Source: Heliobacterium chlorum (lineage in GTDB: Bacteria; Bacillota; Desulfitobacteriia; Heliobacteriales; Heliobacteriaceae). Taken from it: 64,000 nt of DNA. Location: NCBI RefSeq assembly GCF_014502795.1, contig NZ_JACVHF010000006.1, positions 109,884-173,883 of the forward strand, read 5' to 3'. Below are positions 14,179 through 21,750 of the stretch, one piece after another. The stretch's first letter is position 1. Every line of letters starts with the position of its first letter. Made by a program: the position numbers and the translations under genes. The notes under the pieces were generated by a model that saw nothing but the letters and a program-made list of their open reading frames with translations, was not told where the DNA came from and made no database searches.

Positions 14179-14442
14179 TCACTCCGGGAGGTCATCTTCG
14201 GTCGTCTTCCCTTTATCTTCCTTGAAAAATGTTGCGACAAGGTAGTAGACACCGAAAAACCCGCCAGCGACACCCACTAAAACACCAGTGAGCATCAGCC
14301 ACGGGTCTGTCCCCCAAACACTATCGGCGTAGCGGCCTGCTAGATAGCCGATGTACACTGCAGCCGCAAACTCGGCGCCAATGGTCGAAGTTAACGCGAA
14401 CGCTCTCAAAACTCGCTTGGAGGGTAATTCAAAGTTGGCCAA
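14179..14442 (-). CDS. atpZ: AtpZ/AtpI-family ATP synthase accessory protein
   Basis: An 87-residue protein with two membrane helices (about 15-35 and 45-67), first gene of the atp operon. The pattern TSTIGAEFAAAVYIGYLAGRYAD then GTDPWLMLTGVLVGVAGGFF is that of the AtpZ family (short two-helix proteins encoded ahead of atpI). Such proteins have been linked to magnesium uptake or c-ring assembly; the role here is inferred from position. The start is TTG at 14440-14442, behind a strong GGGGGGAAAGG site. A second AtpI-like protein follows directly. Confidence 0.8.
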   Translation of the reverse strand: MANFELPSKRVLRAFALTSTIGAEFAAAVYIGYLAGRYADSVWGTDPWLMLTGVLVGVAGGFFGVYYLVATFFKEDKGKTTEDDLPE

Positions 14443-14506
14443 ACCTTTCCCCCCTGAAAATATCAGCCAAAGCTAGCATGCCCTGGATGGAATGGCCTCA
14501 TTCCAC

Positions 14507-14536
14507 TCTATACCTGCTTCGTTTCTTCAACAGCAA
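14507..14536 (-). promoter_or_regulatory. Possible sigma-A-type promoter of the atp operon
   Basis: On the minus strand TTGCTG (14531-14536) and TATAGA (14507-14512) are 18 bases apart, about 65 bases before atpZ. A perfect 6-base inverted repeat (GGAATG/CATTCC, 14489-14504) begins two bases after the -10 box and could be an operator or a 5' end hairpin. The boxes are only partial matches. Confidence 0.35.
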
Positions 14537-14699
14537 TTCGGCAAACCTCTTACGCACTAGAAGCCAACAATAGTTATTCGCGTTCAATGGCAAAAATCCT
14601 ACTTTGATCCAAAAAGAATCTGCTTCGTCTTTGATGTATACATGATCCATGAATCCGATCGCTTTTCATTGATTTTGAAAAAGCTTCGTGTCTGGATCG

Positions 14700-14866
14700 G
14701 GGTGCATTTACTCCGTTCGCTAAGGGCTTCGCGGCTACTCGCTTGGACGCGCTGGGCGCCAAAACCTCTGGGCTTTTCTGCATGTGAACCATGGCGCCCT
14801 AAACGCTCAGCATCCTGCGCTCGCTGACGCCGCTACGCCCAAAACGCTCACTCCGTAAACGCACCC
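14700..14866. repeat. Structured intergenic repeat, copy A
   Basis: This 167-base block fills much of the 555-base gap between wecB and atpZ. Outer arms GGGTGCATTTAC (14700-14711) and GTAAACGCACCC (14855-14866) pair with one mismatch; inner arms GGGCGCCA (14754-14761) and TGGCGCCC (14792-14799) pair perfectly. The 15-base motif CGCCCTAAACGCTCA (14795-14809) recurs as CGCCCAAAACGCTCA (14836-14850) and again, as CGCCCAAATCGCTCA, in copy B at 32162-32176. In both copies the motif is followed by four bases ending in TCC and then the closing stem arm. No open frame is supported. The remaining parts of the gap (14443-14699 and 14867-14997) show only the putative promoter. Confidence 0.55.
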
Positions 14867-14997
14867 ACATTTCGCCAATGCGCCCACAGGCTTTTGAATC
14901 TGCTATCGGGTAGCGATAAAATACTGGATTACTTCGCTTGATTTACACTTATTACTACACTTAGGTACTAAACTGCTTCACAGGTATACTTAGTGGA

Positions 14998-16161
14998 TCA
15001 CTTTACTGGATTAAACTCCTCGGGCTTTGCTTCGCTTCGGCCAAAATGATGTAAGATCGCCTGAACGGTGCGCTCGCTGGCCTTTCCATCGCCGTAGGGA
15101 TTGACGGCGTTGGCCATAGCGTCGTAGGCGCTCCGGTCTTCCAACAAGGTAAGTGTCTCCCGGATGATGGTCTCGGCGTCGGTGCCGACGAGTTTCACCG
15201 TACCGGCCACGACCGCCTCGGGCCGCTCGGTCGTATCCCGCAGAACGAGTACCGGTTTGCCTAAGGACGGGGCCTCTTCTTGCATGCCGCCCGAGTCAGT
15301 CAGGACAAGGGTGGCCCGGGCCATCAGGTTGACGAAGGGCTCATAATCCATCGGTTCCACGAGGTGGACGCGAGGGTGTTCGCCGAGGACTTCGCTGACG
15401 ACGCGGCGGACTGCCGGGTTTTTGTGGACCGGGAAGATGATTTCCGCCTGAGGGCGGGATTCTAATACGGTATAGAGCGCCCGGTAGACTTGGCGCATCG
15501 GTTCGCCTAAGTTTTCCCGGCGGTGAGTCGTCACCAGCAGAATTTCCCGGTTTTTAAAATCAATTTTATTCAAGGCGGGGTCAATAAATTCATAATCTGG
15601 ACGGACAGTCGCTAATAAAGCATCGATGACCGTGTTGCCCGTGATGTAGATGTTGTCTTCGGAAACGCCTTCTTGGCGAAGATTTTGTTGGGATGTGGAG
15701 GTCGGTGCGAAATGAAGGGTGGCGATGGCGCCGGTCAGTTTCCGGTTCATTTCTTCCGGGAAGGGGGAGTATTTATTATGGGTCCGCAATCCCGCTTCCA
15801 CATGGCCGACGGCGATCTGCTGGTAGTAGGCCGCAAGGGACGCCACAAAGGTCGTCGTCGTGTCGCCGTGGACGAGGACCACATCGGGCCGCTCTGCTTC
15901 CAAAACCGGTTTCAGCCCCAGCAGTGCTTTCGATGTCACATCGTACAGGGTCTGTTCCGGAGCCATGATGTTCAAGTCGTGGTCCGGCGTGATCTGGAAC
16001 AGTTTCAGCACTTGGTCGAGCATTTCCCGGTGCTGAGCCGTGACGGCCACTTTGGAGATGATCTGTTCCGGGTATCTTTCGAGGGCTTTGACCACCGGTG
16101 CCATTTTGATGGCTTCCGGACGGGTGCCAAAAATGGATAGGACTTTAATCGGTGCAGGCAT
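14998..16161 (-). CDS. wecB: UDP-N-acetylglucosamine 2-epimerase (non-hydrolysing)
   Basis: Interconverts UDP-GlcNAc and UDP-ManNAc, supplying ManNAc for wall teichoic acid linkage units or other surface glycans. The 387-residue product has the GT-B-like fold; conserved elements include FGTRPEAIKMAPVVKAL near the start, VLVHGDTTTTF, HVEAGLRT, VTTHRRENLGEP and TDSGGMQEEAPSLGKPVLV, which include the catalytic Asp, Glu and His residues. The ATG at 16159-16161 is preferred (AAAGG ten bases upstream); an overlapping GTG three codons earlier is possible. It follows the MazG-like and dCMP deaminase genes as one unit and lies upstream of atp, as mnaA does in Bacillus. Confidence 0.95.
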   Translation of the reverse strand: MPAPIKVLSIFGTRPEAIKMAPVVKALERYPEQIISKVAVTAQHREMLDQVLKLFQITPDHDLNIMAPEQTLYDVTSKALLGLKPVLEAERPDVVLVHGDTTTTFVASLAAYYQQIAVGHVEAGLRTHNKYSPFPEEMNRKLTGAIATLHFAPTSTSQQNLRQEGVSEDNIYITGNTVIDALLATVRPDYEFIDPALNKIDFKNREILLVTTHRRENLGEPMRQVYRALYTVLESRPQAEIIFPVHKNPAVRRVVSEVLGEHPRVHLVEPMDYEPFVNLMARATLVLTDSGGMQEEAPSLGKPVLVLRDTTERPEAVVAGTVKLVGTDAETIIRETLTLLEDRSAYDAMANAVNPYGDGKASERTVQAILHHFGRSEAKPEEFNPVK

Positions 16162-16166
16162 TTCGT

Positions 16167-16628
16167 TCACTGCCTTTCAACAGAATTCGAGGCTAGATAA
16201 CCCCGAAAGGTGAGCTTTTCCCTGTGTTCCGCGATCAGGCTGTCCAAATCAACATCCAACTGGTACATAAAGGTGGCGCAGGTCTGCATCACGTCGAGCA
16301 GTTCCCGGGCGATGAGCTTATCGATCTCTTTCGGAGCCAATTGGGCTTCGACCTCATCGGGCTGCAGTGCAGCCAGGCAGGACGCCAAATCGGACGCCGG
16401 CACGGCTTTTCCCGGCTCTAAGAGCCGTTCCAACAGGCGCGTTAATTCCCGGGCACGCAGTTTCCGCACGACCGTCTGCCGCTCTTCTCCATTGAGCTGC
16501 CGGACTTTTCCGCAGATCTCCGCCAGTTCTCCCGCTTCTTCGACGAGCTTGATCATGGTGCTTTCGATGGTCGGCGTGAGGGCTAAACGGGGAAACACTT
16601 TTTCCAACTGTTTTACGAGTTCCGCCAT
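16167..16628 (-). CDS. MazG-like nucleotide pyrophosphohydrolase-related protein
   Basis: A 153-residue all-helical protein. The N-terminal helix TMIKLVEEAGELAEICGKV carries the EExxE metal-binding pattern of MazG-like enzymes, and ELLDVMQTCATFM later supplies the second acidic ExxD site. Between them lies an unusual segment of about 60 residues rich in Arg, Leu and Glu (RARELTRLLERLLEPG) that separates the two half-sites more than in ordinary MazG. Family members hydrolyse non-canonical NTPs or act on dCTP/dUTP-type substrates. Its start abuts the stop codon of the dCMP deaminase gene, so both may act in deoxynucleotide control. Confidence 0.7.
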   Translation of the reverse strand: MAELVKQLEKVFPRLALTPTIESTMIKLVEEAGELAEICGKVRQLNGEERQTVVRKLRARELTRLLERLLEPGKAVPASDLASCLAALQPDEVEAQLAPKEIDKLIARELLDVMQTCATFMYQLDVDLDSLIAEHREKLTFRGYLASNSVERQ

Positions 16629-17057
16629 TTATTCGTCTCCCTTTTCCCGCGTCGGTTTATGAACGACTTCCATCCAAGGGGCAAGGGCGAACCAGTCACA
16701 GTCGGTGTGATAGTCCCGGGCAAAGACGACTCTGGAAATCCCTGTGGAGATGAGCAGTTTCGAGCACTCTGCGCAGGGCCTGTCTGTCACATAGACGGTG
16801 GCGCCCTTGCGATCATCGGGCGCACACTCGAGCAGCGCATTGACTTCCGCATGGATCGTGCGGATGCAATGATGGTTCAACATGTAACAGCCTTCGTCAG
16901 CACAGTGGGGCAGTCGGGCAGGGCTGCCGTTGTATCCTGTCGCCTTGATGCGTTTGTCTTTGACAATGACCGCACCGACGCTTCTTCTCGGGCAGGTGCT
17001 GCGACTGGCCACTTCGAAGGCGATGTCTAAAAAGTAACTGTCCCAATCTTTTCGCAT
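16629..17057 (-). CDS. comEB: Deoxycytidylate (dCMP) deaminase, ComEB type
   Basis: Zinc enzyme converting dCMP to dUMP for thymidylate synthesis. The 142-residue product has the zinc/catalytic motif TIHAEVNALL and the PCAECSKLLI cysteine pair, plus the substrate-loop TGYNGSPARLPHCADEGC typical of dCMP deaminases. The ATG at 17055-17057 is chosen because AAGGGGA is five bases upstream and it gives the family start MRKDWDSYF. First of a three-gene run with the MazG-like gene and wecB. Confidence 0.93.
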   Translation of the reverse strand: MRKDWDSYFLDIAFEVASRSTCPRRSVGAVIVKDKRIKATGYNGSPARLPHCADEGCYMLNHHCIRTIHAEVNALLECAPDDRKGATVYVTDRPCAECSKLLISTGISRVVFARDYHTDCDWFALAPWMEVVHKPTREKGDE

Positions 17058-17517
17058 GGCAGTCCCCTTCAAAAAGGCTAACTCAATGGACGAATGATGT
17101 TACGTCATTATGATATAAGAATCATCCCGTAAGAGCAAGAAATTCGGCCCTTTCGCGGAAAACCCTACCTATTCTGAATCTAATTATTTAGACTAATTTC
17201 TCAATTTAATTACTTTATTTTTGAAATTTTATGTTTTTGTTTTTATTAATTATTCTAACTTGCGCTATTTCTTGTAAAAACATTTACGTATCTTTGTGTA
17301 CCCATTACCATAAGAAAGTCGTAACTCACCCGCTGTCGGTGTCAGAAAATTCCTTATCAGAAAAGATTGCCGTATTTACATGCCTGTATTGGGTGATAAT
17401 ACCGTCTAGGAAATTTTCCCGCCTTTGGTTTCTCCTTCACAGTCTCTCTTGCCGCACTTTTTGCTTCTTCATTTCCCACCGCTTTTCAATAACGTTATAG
17501 CAAATGGAGTGAAACAA
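17058..17517. other. Intergenic, AT-rich, between divergent dCMP deaminase and glycine-zipper gene
   Basis: This 460-base stretch is clearly AT-rich from about 17160 to 17330. I see no supported gene, RNA gene or strong promoter box in it. It must contain the promoters of the minus-strand comEB unit and probably of the plus-strand small peptide gene. Confidence 0.5.
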
Positions 17518-17613
17518 ATGGCTATGGTAATCATCGGAGCCGTCGCAGGCGCTGTGGTTGGTGCTGTCGTCGGTGCTATTGTCGGAGGCGTCGCATCAGG
17601 GGGTTTCTTTTAA
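17518..17613 (+). CDS. 31-residue glycine-zipper membrane peptide
   Basis: Short plus-strand frame with its own ATG, a TGGAGTG ribosome site six bases upstream and a terminator downstream (17712-17747). The product is almost wholly Gly, Ala, Val and Ile in a GxxxG-like arrangement: MAMVIIGAVAGAVVGAV then VGAIVGGVASGGFF. Such glycine zippers pack membrane helices together and occur in small membrane peptides, toxin-type peptides and coat or spore peptides. No family is recognised. All flanking genes are on the other strand. Confidence 0.55.
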   Translation: MAMVIIGAVAGAVVGAVVGAIVGGVASGGFF

Positions 17614-17661
17614 GCCTTCGATAACTTTGATCAGGTTTTGTCAGGCATGTAAAAGAACATA

Positions 17662-17747
17662 TGCCACCGATGATGATTACTCGCTGGTAACCATCACCGG
17701 TGGCACAGTGGCACCCCCTGTCCGATGGGCAGTGAGGGTGTTTTTTT
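17662..17747 (+). terminator. Tandem hairpins, second one a terminator, after the glycine-zipper gene
   Basis: The first hairpin (17662-17705) has a perfect TGCCACCG/CGGTGGCA stem extended by GATGATTAC/GTAACCATC with one mismatch. The second (17712-17740) pairs CACCC-CTG with CAG-GGGTG and is followed by seven T, which makes it an intrinsic terminator on the plus strand. Its T-run touches the 3' end of upp. Confidence 0.65.
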
Positions 17748-18375
17748 ATTTCGTGCCGAACAGCCGATCTCCCGCATCGCCGAGTCCGGGAACGATGTAC
17801 GCATGTTCATTCAATCGGGGATCGAGGGCTGCCGTAAAGATGTTCACATCGGGATGATCCTTCTCCACGCGAGCCACCCCTTCAGGAGCCGCGATCAGGA
17901 CGACCAGTTTGAGGTTGCGGGCACCTTTTTTCTTGAGCAGCGTCAAAGCCGCCGAGGCCGAACCACCTGTAGCCAGCATCGGGTCAATGACGATCATTTC
18001 CCGTTCGGCCACATCTTGCGGCAGTTTGCAATAGTATTCAACCGGTTCTAGTGTCTCCGGATCGCGGTAGAGGCCCACATGGCCCACCTTGGCTGCCGGG
18101 ATAAGCTTGACAAATCCGTTGATCATGCCCAGTCCTGCCCGGAGGATGGCGACGACACCGAGCTTTTTACCGGCGAGCACTTTCGTCTTGGTCACGGCGA
18201 CAGGAGTTTCGACTTCCGCTTCGGCCAGCGGCAGGTCCCGGGTCACTTCATAAGCCATTAGCATGGCTACTTCTTCGACAAGTTCCCGAAACTCTTTGGC
18301 ACCGGTCGATTTGGAACGGATAAAGCTGAGTTTGTGCTGGATCAGCGGATGATCCATGATAAAGACTTTGGCCAT
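17746..18375 (-). CDS. upp: Uracil phosphoribosyltransferase
   Basis: Pyrimidine salvage enzyme making UMP from uracil and phosphoribosyl pyrophosphate. The 209-residue length is normal. Conserved elements are [12 protein letters not shown] near the start, ILRAGLGM, the PRPP loop [15 protein letters not shown] and the uracil-binding C-terminus [16 protein letters not shown]. It lies between glyA and the comEB-wecB-atp genes, as in Bacillus where upp follows glyA. Confidence 0.97.
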   Translation of the reverse strand: MAKVFIMDHPLIQHKLSFIRSKSTGAKEFRELVEEVAMLMAYEVTRDLPLAEAEVETPVAVTKTKVLAGKKLGVVAILRAGLGMINGFVKLIPAAKVGHVGLYRDPETLEPVEYYCKLPQDVAEREMIVIDPMLATGGSASAALTLLKKKGARNLKLVVLIAAPEGVARVEKDHPDVNIFTAALDPRLNEHAYIVPGLGDAGDRLFGTK

Positions 18376-18684
18376 GGTTATTACCCCCGTTTGTTCAAAA
18401 CCGTCTTAGTGAGTTGCCTTTTACGTGTAAGCCGAAGCTTGAGATTCATATGTTCGTGAATCATCGGGAGTAGCGTCGTTACGATGATGTCAAACATGAT
18501 GTCAGATAGTAGTCGATGCCAGATAGACCTTGTTGTTAGATAAAAGTCGTTGTTAAGTCGAGCTCGGGCCGATCTTAGGGTAACCTTGATGGGCAGAACC
18601 CATCCCGGACATCGAGAAGACCGGCACCCTGAAGGGTAGATCATCGCAAAAAATTTATGGTTCTCCTTTGCCCTTACGTTTAGT
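18376..18684. other. Intergenic between glyA and upp
   Basis: About 309 bases, both flanking genes on the minus strand. A small hairpin GATGGG/GCCCATC occurs near 18590. On the minus strand ATCTAACAAC-like segments are repeated (TATCTAACAACAAGG, CTTAACAACGAC). I see no clear terminator, riboswitch or PyrR-type attenuator and no supported gene. Confidence 0.4.
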
Positions 18685-19926
18685 TTAGGCGTATAAAGGG
18701 AACTGCTGGCAGAGTTCTTTTACGATGGCGCGAGCTTTGTCCAAAGCTGCCTCGCTGCCGTCGCTAAGGCAGAGGTCGATCGCTTCGGCGATTTTGACCA
18801 TGGCTGCTTCGTCCATGCCCCGGGATGTGGCAGCCGGCGTACCGATGCGAACGCCGCTGGTGACGAAGGGGCTTTGCGGGTCAAAGGGAATGGCGTTTTT
18901 GTTGACGGTGATGTTCGTCTCGTCGAGACGTTTTTCGGCCACCTTACCGGTCAGGTCTTTGTTGCGCAGGTCGAGCAGCATCAAGTGGTTATCAGTACCG
19001 CCTGAAACGAGCTGGAAGCCCCGCTCCATCAAGCTTTCCGAGAGCGCTTTCGCGTTTTTCACGATTTGCGCCTGATAGGTCTTAAATTCCGGCGCCAAGG
19101 CTTCTTTGAAGGCCACCGCTTTGGCCGCGATGATGTGCATGAGCGGTCCGCCCTGCATGCCCGGGAAGATGGCTTTGTCAATCTTGGCGGCCCATTCTTG
19201 TTTGCAGAGGATCATGCCGCCGCGAGGTCCCCGGAGGGTTTTATGGGTCGTCGTCGTGACAAAGTCGGCATAAGGAACGGGAGACGGATGCAGGCCGGCG
19301 GCAACGAGTCCGGCGATGTGGGCCATGTCGACCATGAACAGGGCTCCTACTTCGTCGGCAATCGCCCGGAAGCGAGCAAAGTCAAGGGTGCGCGGATAGG
19401 CGCTGGCACCGGCGACAATCAGTTTCGGCTTGGCTTCCCGGGCGATCCGGGCCACTTCGTCATAGTCGATCATGCCGGTTTCTTTGTCGACACCGTAGGC
19501 AACGAAGTTGTAGTATTTGCCGGAGATATTCACAGGCGATCCATGGGTTAAGTGACCGCCGTGGGCCAGGTTCATGCCTAAGACCGTATCGCCCGGCTCA
19601 AGACAGGCGAAGTAGACGCCTAAGTTGGCATTGGCGCCCGAGTGGGGTTGTACGTTGGCATGTTCGGCACCGAAGAGTTCCTTTGCCCGGGCGATGGCGA
19701 TGGCTTCCACTTCGTCGACGAATTCGCAGCCGCCATAGTAGCGCTTGCCGGGATAACCTTCGGCGTATTTGTTGGTCAGGACGCTGCCGGCTGCTTCCAG
19801 GACAGCTTCACTGACGAAGTTTTCTGATGCGATCAGTTCGATGTTGTTTTTCTGCCGGTTCTTCTCCCGGTCCATGGCTGCGGCCACGTCAGGGTCGACG
19901 TGACTCAGGTACTTCCAGTCGCTCAC
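18685..19926 (-). CDS. glyA: Serine hydroxymethyltransferase
   Basis: PLP enzyme converting serine and tetrahydrofolate to glycine and methylenetetrahydrofolate, the main source of one-carbon units. The 413-residue product shows [30 protein letters not shown], the PLP-lysine motif [14 protein letters not shown] and [16 protein letters not shown]. The GTG at 19924-19926 is the start: AGGGGGCC lies six bases upstream and the length fits the family, whereas the frame continues open upstream without a site. It belongs to the ywlE-rpiB-ywlG-glyA-upp order conserved with Bacillus. Confidence 0.97.
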   Translation of the reverse strand: MSDWKYLSHVDPDVAAAMDREKNRQKNNIELIASENFVSEAVLEAAGSVLTNKYAEGYPGKRYYGGCEFVDEVEAIAIARAKELFGAEHANVQPHSGANANLGVYFACLEPGDTVLGMNLAHGGHLTHGSPVNISGKYYNFVAYGVDKETGMIDYDEVARIAREAKPKLIVAGASAYPRTLDFARFRAIADEVGALFMVDMAHIAGLVAAGLHPSPVPYADFVTTTTHKTLRGPRGGMILCKQEWAAKIDKAIFPGMQGGPLMHIIAAKAVAFKEALAPEFKTYQAQIVKNAKALSESLMERGFQLVSGGTDNHLMLLDLRNKDLTGKVAEKRLDETNITVNKNAIPFDPQSPFVTSGVRIGTPAATSRGMDEAAMVKIAEAIDLCLSDGSEAALDKARAIVKELCQQFPLYA

Positions 19927-20007
19927 AAAAAAGGCCCCCTGTTTTTCATTTTGAATATGCGAACATGTTCTATGCCTCAATATATCCTCAAGGGATACCA
20001 TTGAGTG

Positions 20008-20547
20008 TCACATGTAGCAGGCTCTTTCTCCGCCGATGAGTTTTGGCCGGGTGCGGGCGGCATTGAGGCGGGCATGTCCGATGTGACGAAGGCTGAGACG
20101 GACAGGGACCGCGACCGGCTTCAAATGCATGCCGATCAAGGTCTCACCGATGTCCAACCCCGCATGGGCCCGGATGCTTTCGACCACCACCGGCTGGGTA
20201 AAGCCGTTCATCGCCTGCGCCGCCAGTGATCCGCCGGCTTTCGCCACCGGTTTAACGCTCACTGGCTCTAGTTCTCGGTAGAGTTTTACCATTTCCCGCT
20301 CGACCACAAGGGCGCGGTTCAAATGTTCACAGCATTGAACAGCAAGAAAGATACGGCGGCTTTGGGTCACCGACAACAGCGCCTTGAGAATCTCCTGGGC
20401 TACCTCTTCGGAACCACCGGTTCCGATCATAGCCCCGAGTACTTCTGAGGTGCTGCAGCCTACGACAAGAATCTGTTCCGGCTCCAATCCAGCCATCTGG
20501 ACTAGTTCTGTCGCAGCCGTGGTCACTTGGGCCCCGATGTTGTTCAT
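20008..20547 (-). CDS. ywlG: YwlG/UPF0340 family protein
   Basis: A 179-residue protein of a conserved but uncharacterised family. It begins NNIGAQVTTAATELVQMA and contains the strands ILVVGCSTSEVLG and IFLAVQCCEHLNRALVVER, with a Cys-Cys pair in the second, and ends RLSLRHIGHARLNAARTRPK-like. It lies 13 bases after rpiB and 81 before glyA, the same order as ywlF(rpiB)-ywlG-glyA in Bacillus. Function is not known; context suggests a link with sugar phosphate or one-carbon metabolism, but that is only proximity. Confidence 0.88.
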   Translation of the reverse strand: MNNIGAQVTTAATELVQMAGLEPEQILVVGCSTSEVLGAMIGTGGSEEVAQEILKALLSVTQSRRIFLAVQCCEHLNRALVVEREMVKLYRELEPVSVKPVAKAGGSLAAQAMNGFTQPVVVESIRAHAGLDIGETLIGMHLKPVAVPVRLSLRHIGHARLNAARTRPKLIGGERACYM

Positions 20548-20560
20548 CTACGATGTCCCC

Positions 20561-21010
20561 CTACTGTTCCAAGGCACGCAGTTTTTCGACGCGGCGGGCA
20601 TGGCGCCCTCCGGCAAAGTCACTGGAGAAGAAGGCCGCCACGATTTCTCTCGCCAGTCCCGGTCCGATGACCCGTTCGCCCATGGCGAGCACGTTGGCAT
20701 CATTATGCTCCCTAGCCATTTTGGCCGAGAAGGTATCGGAACATAAGGCGCAGCGGATGCCGGGAACTTTGTTGGCGGCGATGGAGATGCCGATGCCCGT
20801 CCCACAGATGACGATGCCAAAGTCATACTCTCCAGCGGCTACGGCCCGGGCGACTTTGGCGCCGAAGTCCGGATAGTCGACCGATTCTTCTGTGTGGGTT
20901 CCCAGATCATCCAGGATGATCTCTTTGTCACCGGCTTCTTTCGCAAAATAGGTTTTGATCTCCTCTTTCAGGCGAAAGCCGCCGTGGTCACTACCGATCG
21001 CGATTTTCAT
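20561..21010 (-). CDS. rpiB: Ribose-5-phosphate isomerase B
   Basis: Interconverts ribose 5-phosphate and ribulose 5-phosphate. The 149-residue product has the signature MKIAIGSDHGGFRLKEEI, the active-site strand GIVICGTGIGISIAANKVPG with the catalytic Cys, and the substrate loop AREHNDANVLAMGERVIG. It forms a tight unit with ywlG and glyA. In the same window fsa, glpX and fba supply related sugar phosphates. Confidence 0.96.
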   Translation of the reverse strand: MKIAIGSDHGGFRLKEEIKTYFAKEAGDKEIILDDLGTHTEESVDYPDFGAKVARAVAAGEYDFGIVICGTGIGISIAANKVPGIRCALCSDTFSAKMAREHNDANVLAMGERVIGPGLAREIVAAFFSSDFAGGRHARRVEKLRALEQ

Positions 21011-21028
21011 TCATTTCACTCCAGATTC

Positions 21029-21138
21029 TTAACTGCAACTCGAATGGTTAAACCTACACAGTTAACTCCACGTAACCATTAGCCCTATGAACGGGAAATC
21101 CCAAGGTTAGTGTAATTCAAATATAACCTAAGTTAACC
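21029..21138. promoter_or_regulatory. Cluster of GGTTA/TAACC elements upstream of rpiB
   Basis: The gap upstream of rpiB has many copies of a short motif in both orientations: TTAAC (21029), AATGGTTA (21043-21050), GTTAAC (21061-21066), TAACCATT (21073-21080), GGTTAG (21105-21110), TAACC (21124-21128) and TTAACC (21133-21138). The second and fourth form a perfect 8-base inverted repeat. This could be a cluster of binding sites for one regulator. Confidence 0.35.
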
Positions 21139-21198
21139 CTAAATGTGTGTTTATTCGACAGAAAGTATCGTTTCCCTTTTACACCGGGAAAACCCCTA

Positions 21199-21233
21199 TA
21201 AAAAAACATCGGTTGACAGGGCGTCAAACGATG
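21199..21233 (-). terminator. Terminator of ywlE, overlapping its stop codon
   Basis: On the minus strand ACATCGTTTGAC (21222-21233) pairs with GTCAACCGATGT (21206-21217), one mismatch, followed by seven T. The TGA stop of ywlE (21224-21226) is inside the 5' arm. Confidence 0.85.
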
Positions 21234-21706
21234 TCTTGGCTTCCCCTTTTCAAAGACTGCTCGATCCGATCTAGTGCTTTTTCGATGGCTTCCTCGATCT
21301 CACCGGCACAACAGGCATAAGCCTGTTCATTCCGGCCAAAGGGATCGGCGATGTCTCCCTCTGTGCCAATAAACTCCCTGAGCGAAAAGACTTTCCCGTC
21401 GTTCCCCGGCGCTGCTTGCAACACCATGTCCCGGTGACTTCCCGTCATCGTGAGAATGAGGTCGGCCTCTCTGATGAGAGCTTCATCGAGCGGTCGCGAC
21501 GCGTGTTCAGACAGATCAAGGTTCCGATCCGCCATCACTTTTTGGGCATGAGCTGATGCGGGCGCTCCCGGCCAAGCCATCGTGCCGGCAGAAGCTACCT
21601 TTACTTGCTCCTTTAATCCACGCTGAGCGATCCCTTTTTGGGCCAGCACCTGTGCCATCGGACTGCGACAGGTATTGCCTGTACATACGAAGAGCAGCGT
21701 AAACAG
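21224..21706 (-). CDS. ywlE: Low-molecular-weight protein tyrosine (arginine) phosphatase, YwlE type
   Basis: Phosphatase of about 160 residues. The active-site loop VCTGNTCRSPMAQ (CX5R with Thr next to the first Asn) is the form found in YwlE, a protein-arginine phosphatase, and the general-acid region DPFGRNEQAYACC lies near residue 120. The active-site loop lies upstream of the first ATG, so the true start must be earlier. Between the loop and the preceding in-frame stop there is no ATG, GTG or TTG; the best candidate is CTG at 21704-21706, six bases after GGAGGG. A rare CTG (or ATC) start is therefore predicted. It lies downstream of mntP as in Bacillus (ywlD-ywlE). Confidence 0.88.
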   Translation of the reverse strand: MFTLLFVCTGNTCRSPMAQVLAQKGIAQRGLKEQVKVASAGTMAWPGAPASAHAQKVMADRNLDLSEHASRPLDEALIREADLILTMTGSHRDMVLQAAPGNDGKVFSLREFIGTEGDIADPFGRNEQAYACCAGEIEEAIEKALDRIEQSLKRGSQDIV

Positions 21707-21750
21707 GTTGATCCCTCCGGCATTTCCACACCGGCCCTGTTTGAGCCGGA

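Noticed and set aside
14574..14827. Small open frames in the wecB-atpZ gap
   Set aside because: Overlapping frames on both strands with low-grade starts, no ribosome site, and coincident with the palindromic repeat; composition is not protein-like.
18376..18684. Attenuator or riboswitch ahead of upp
   Set aside because: Only one small hairpin without T-run and no known consensus could be found.
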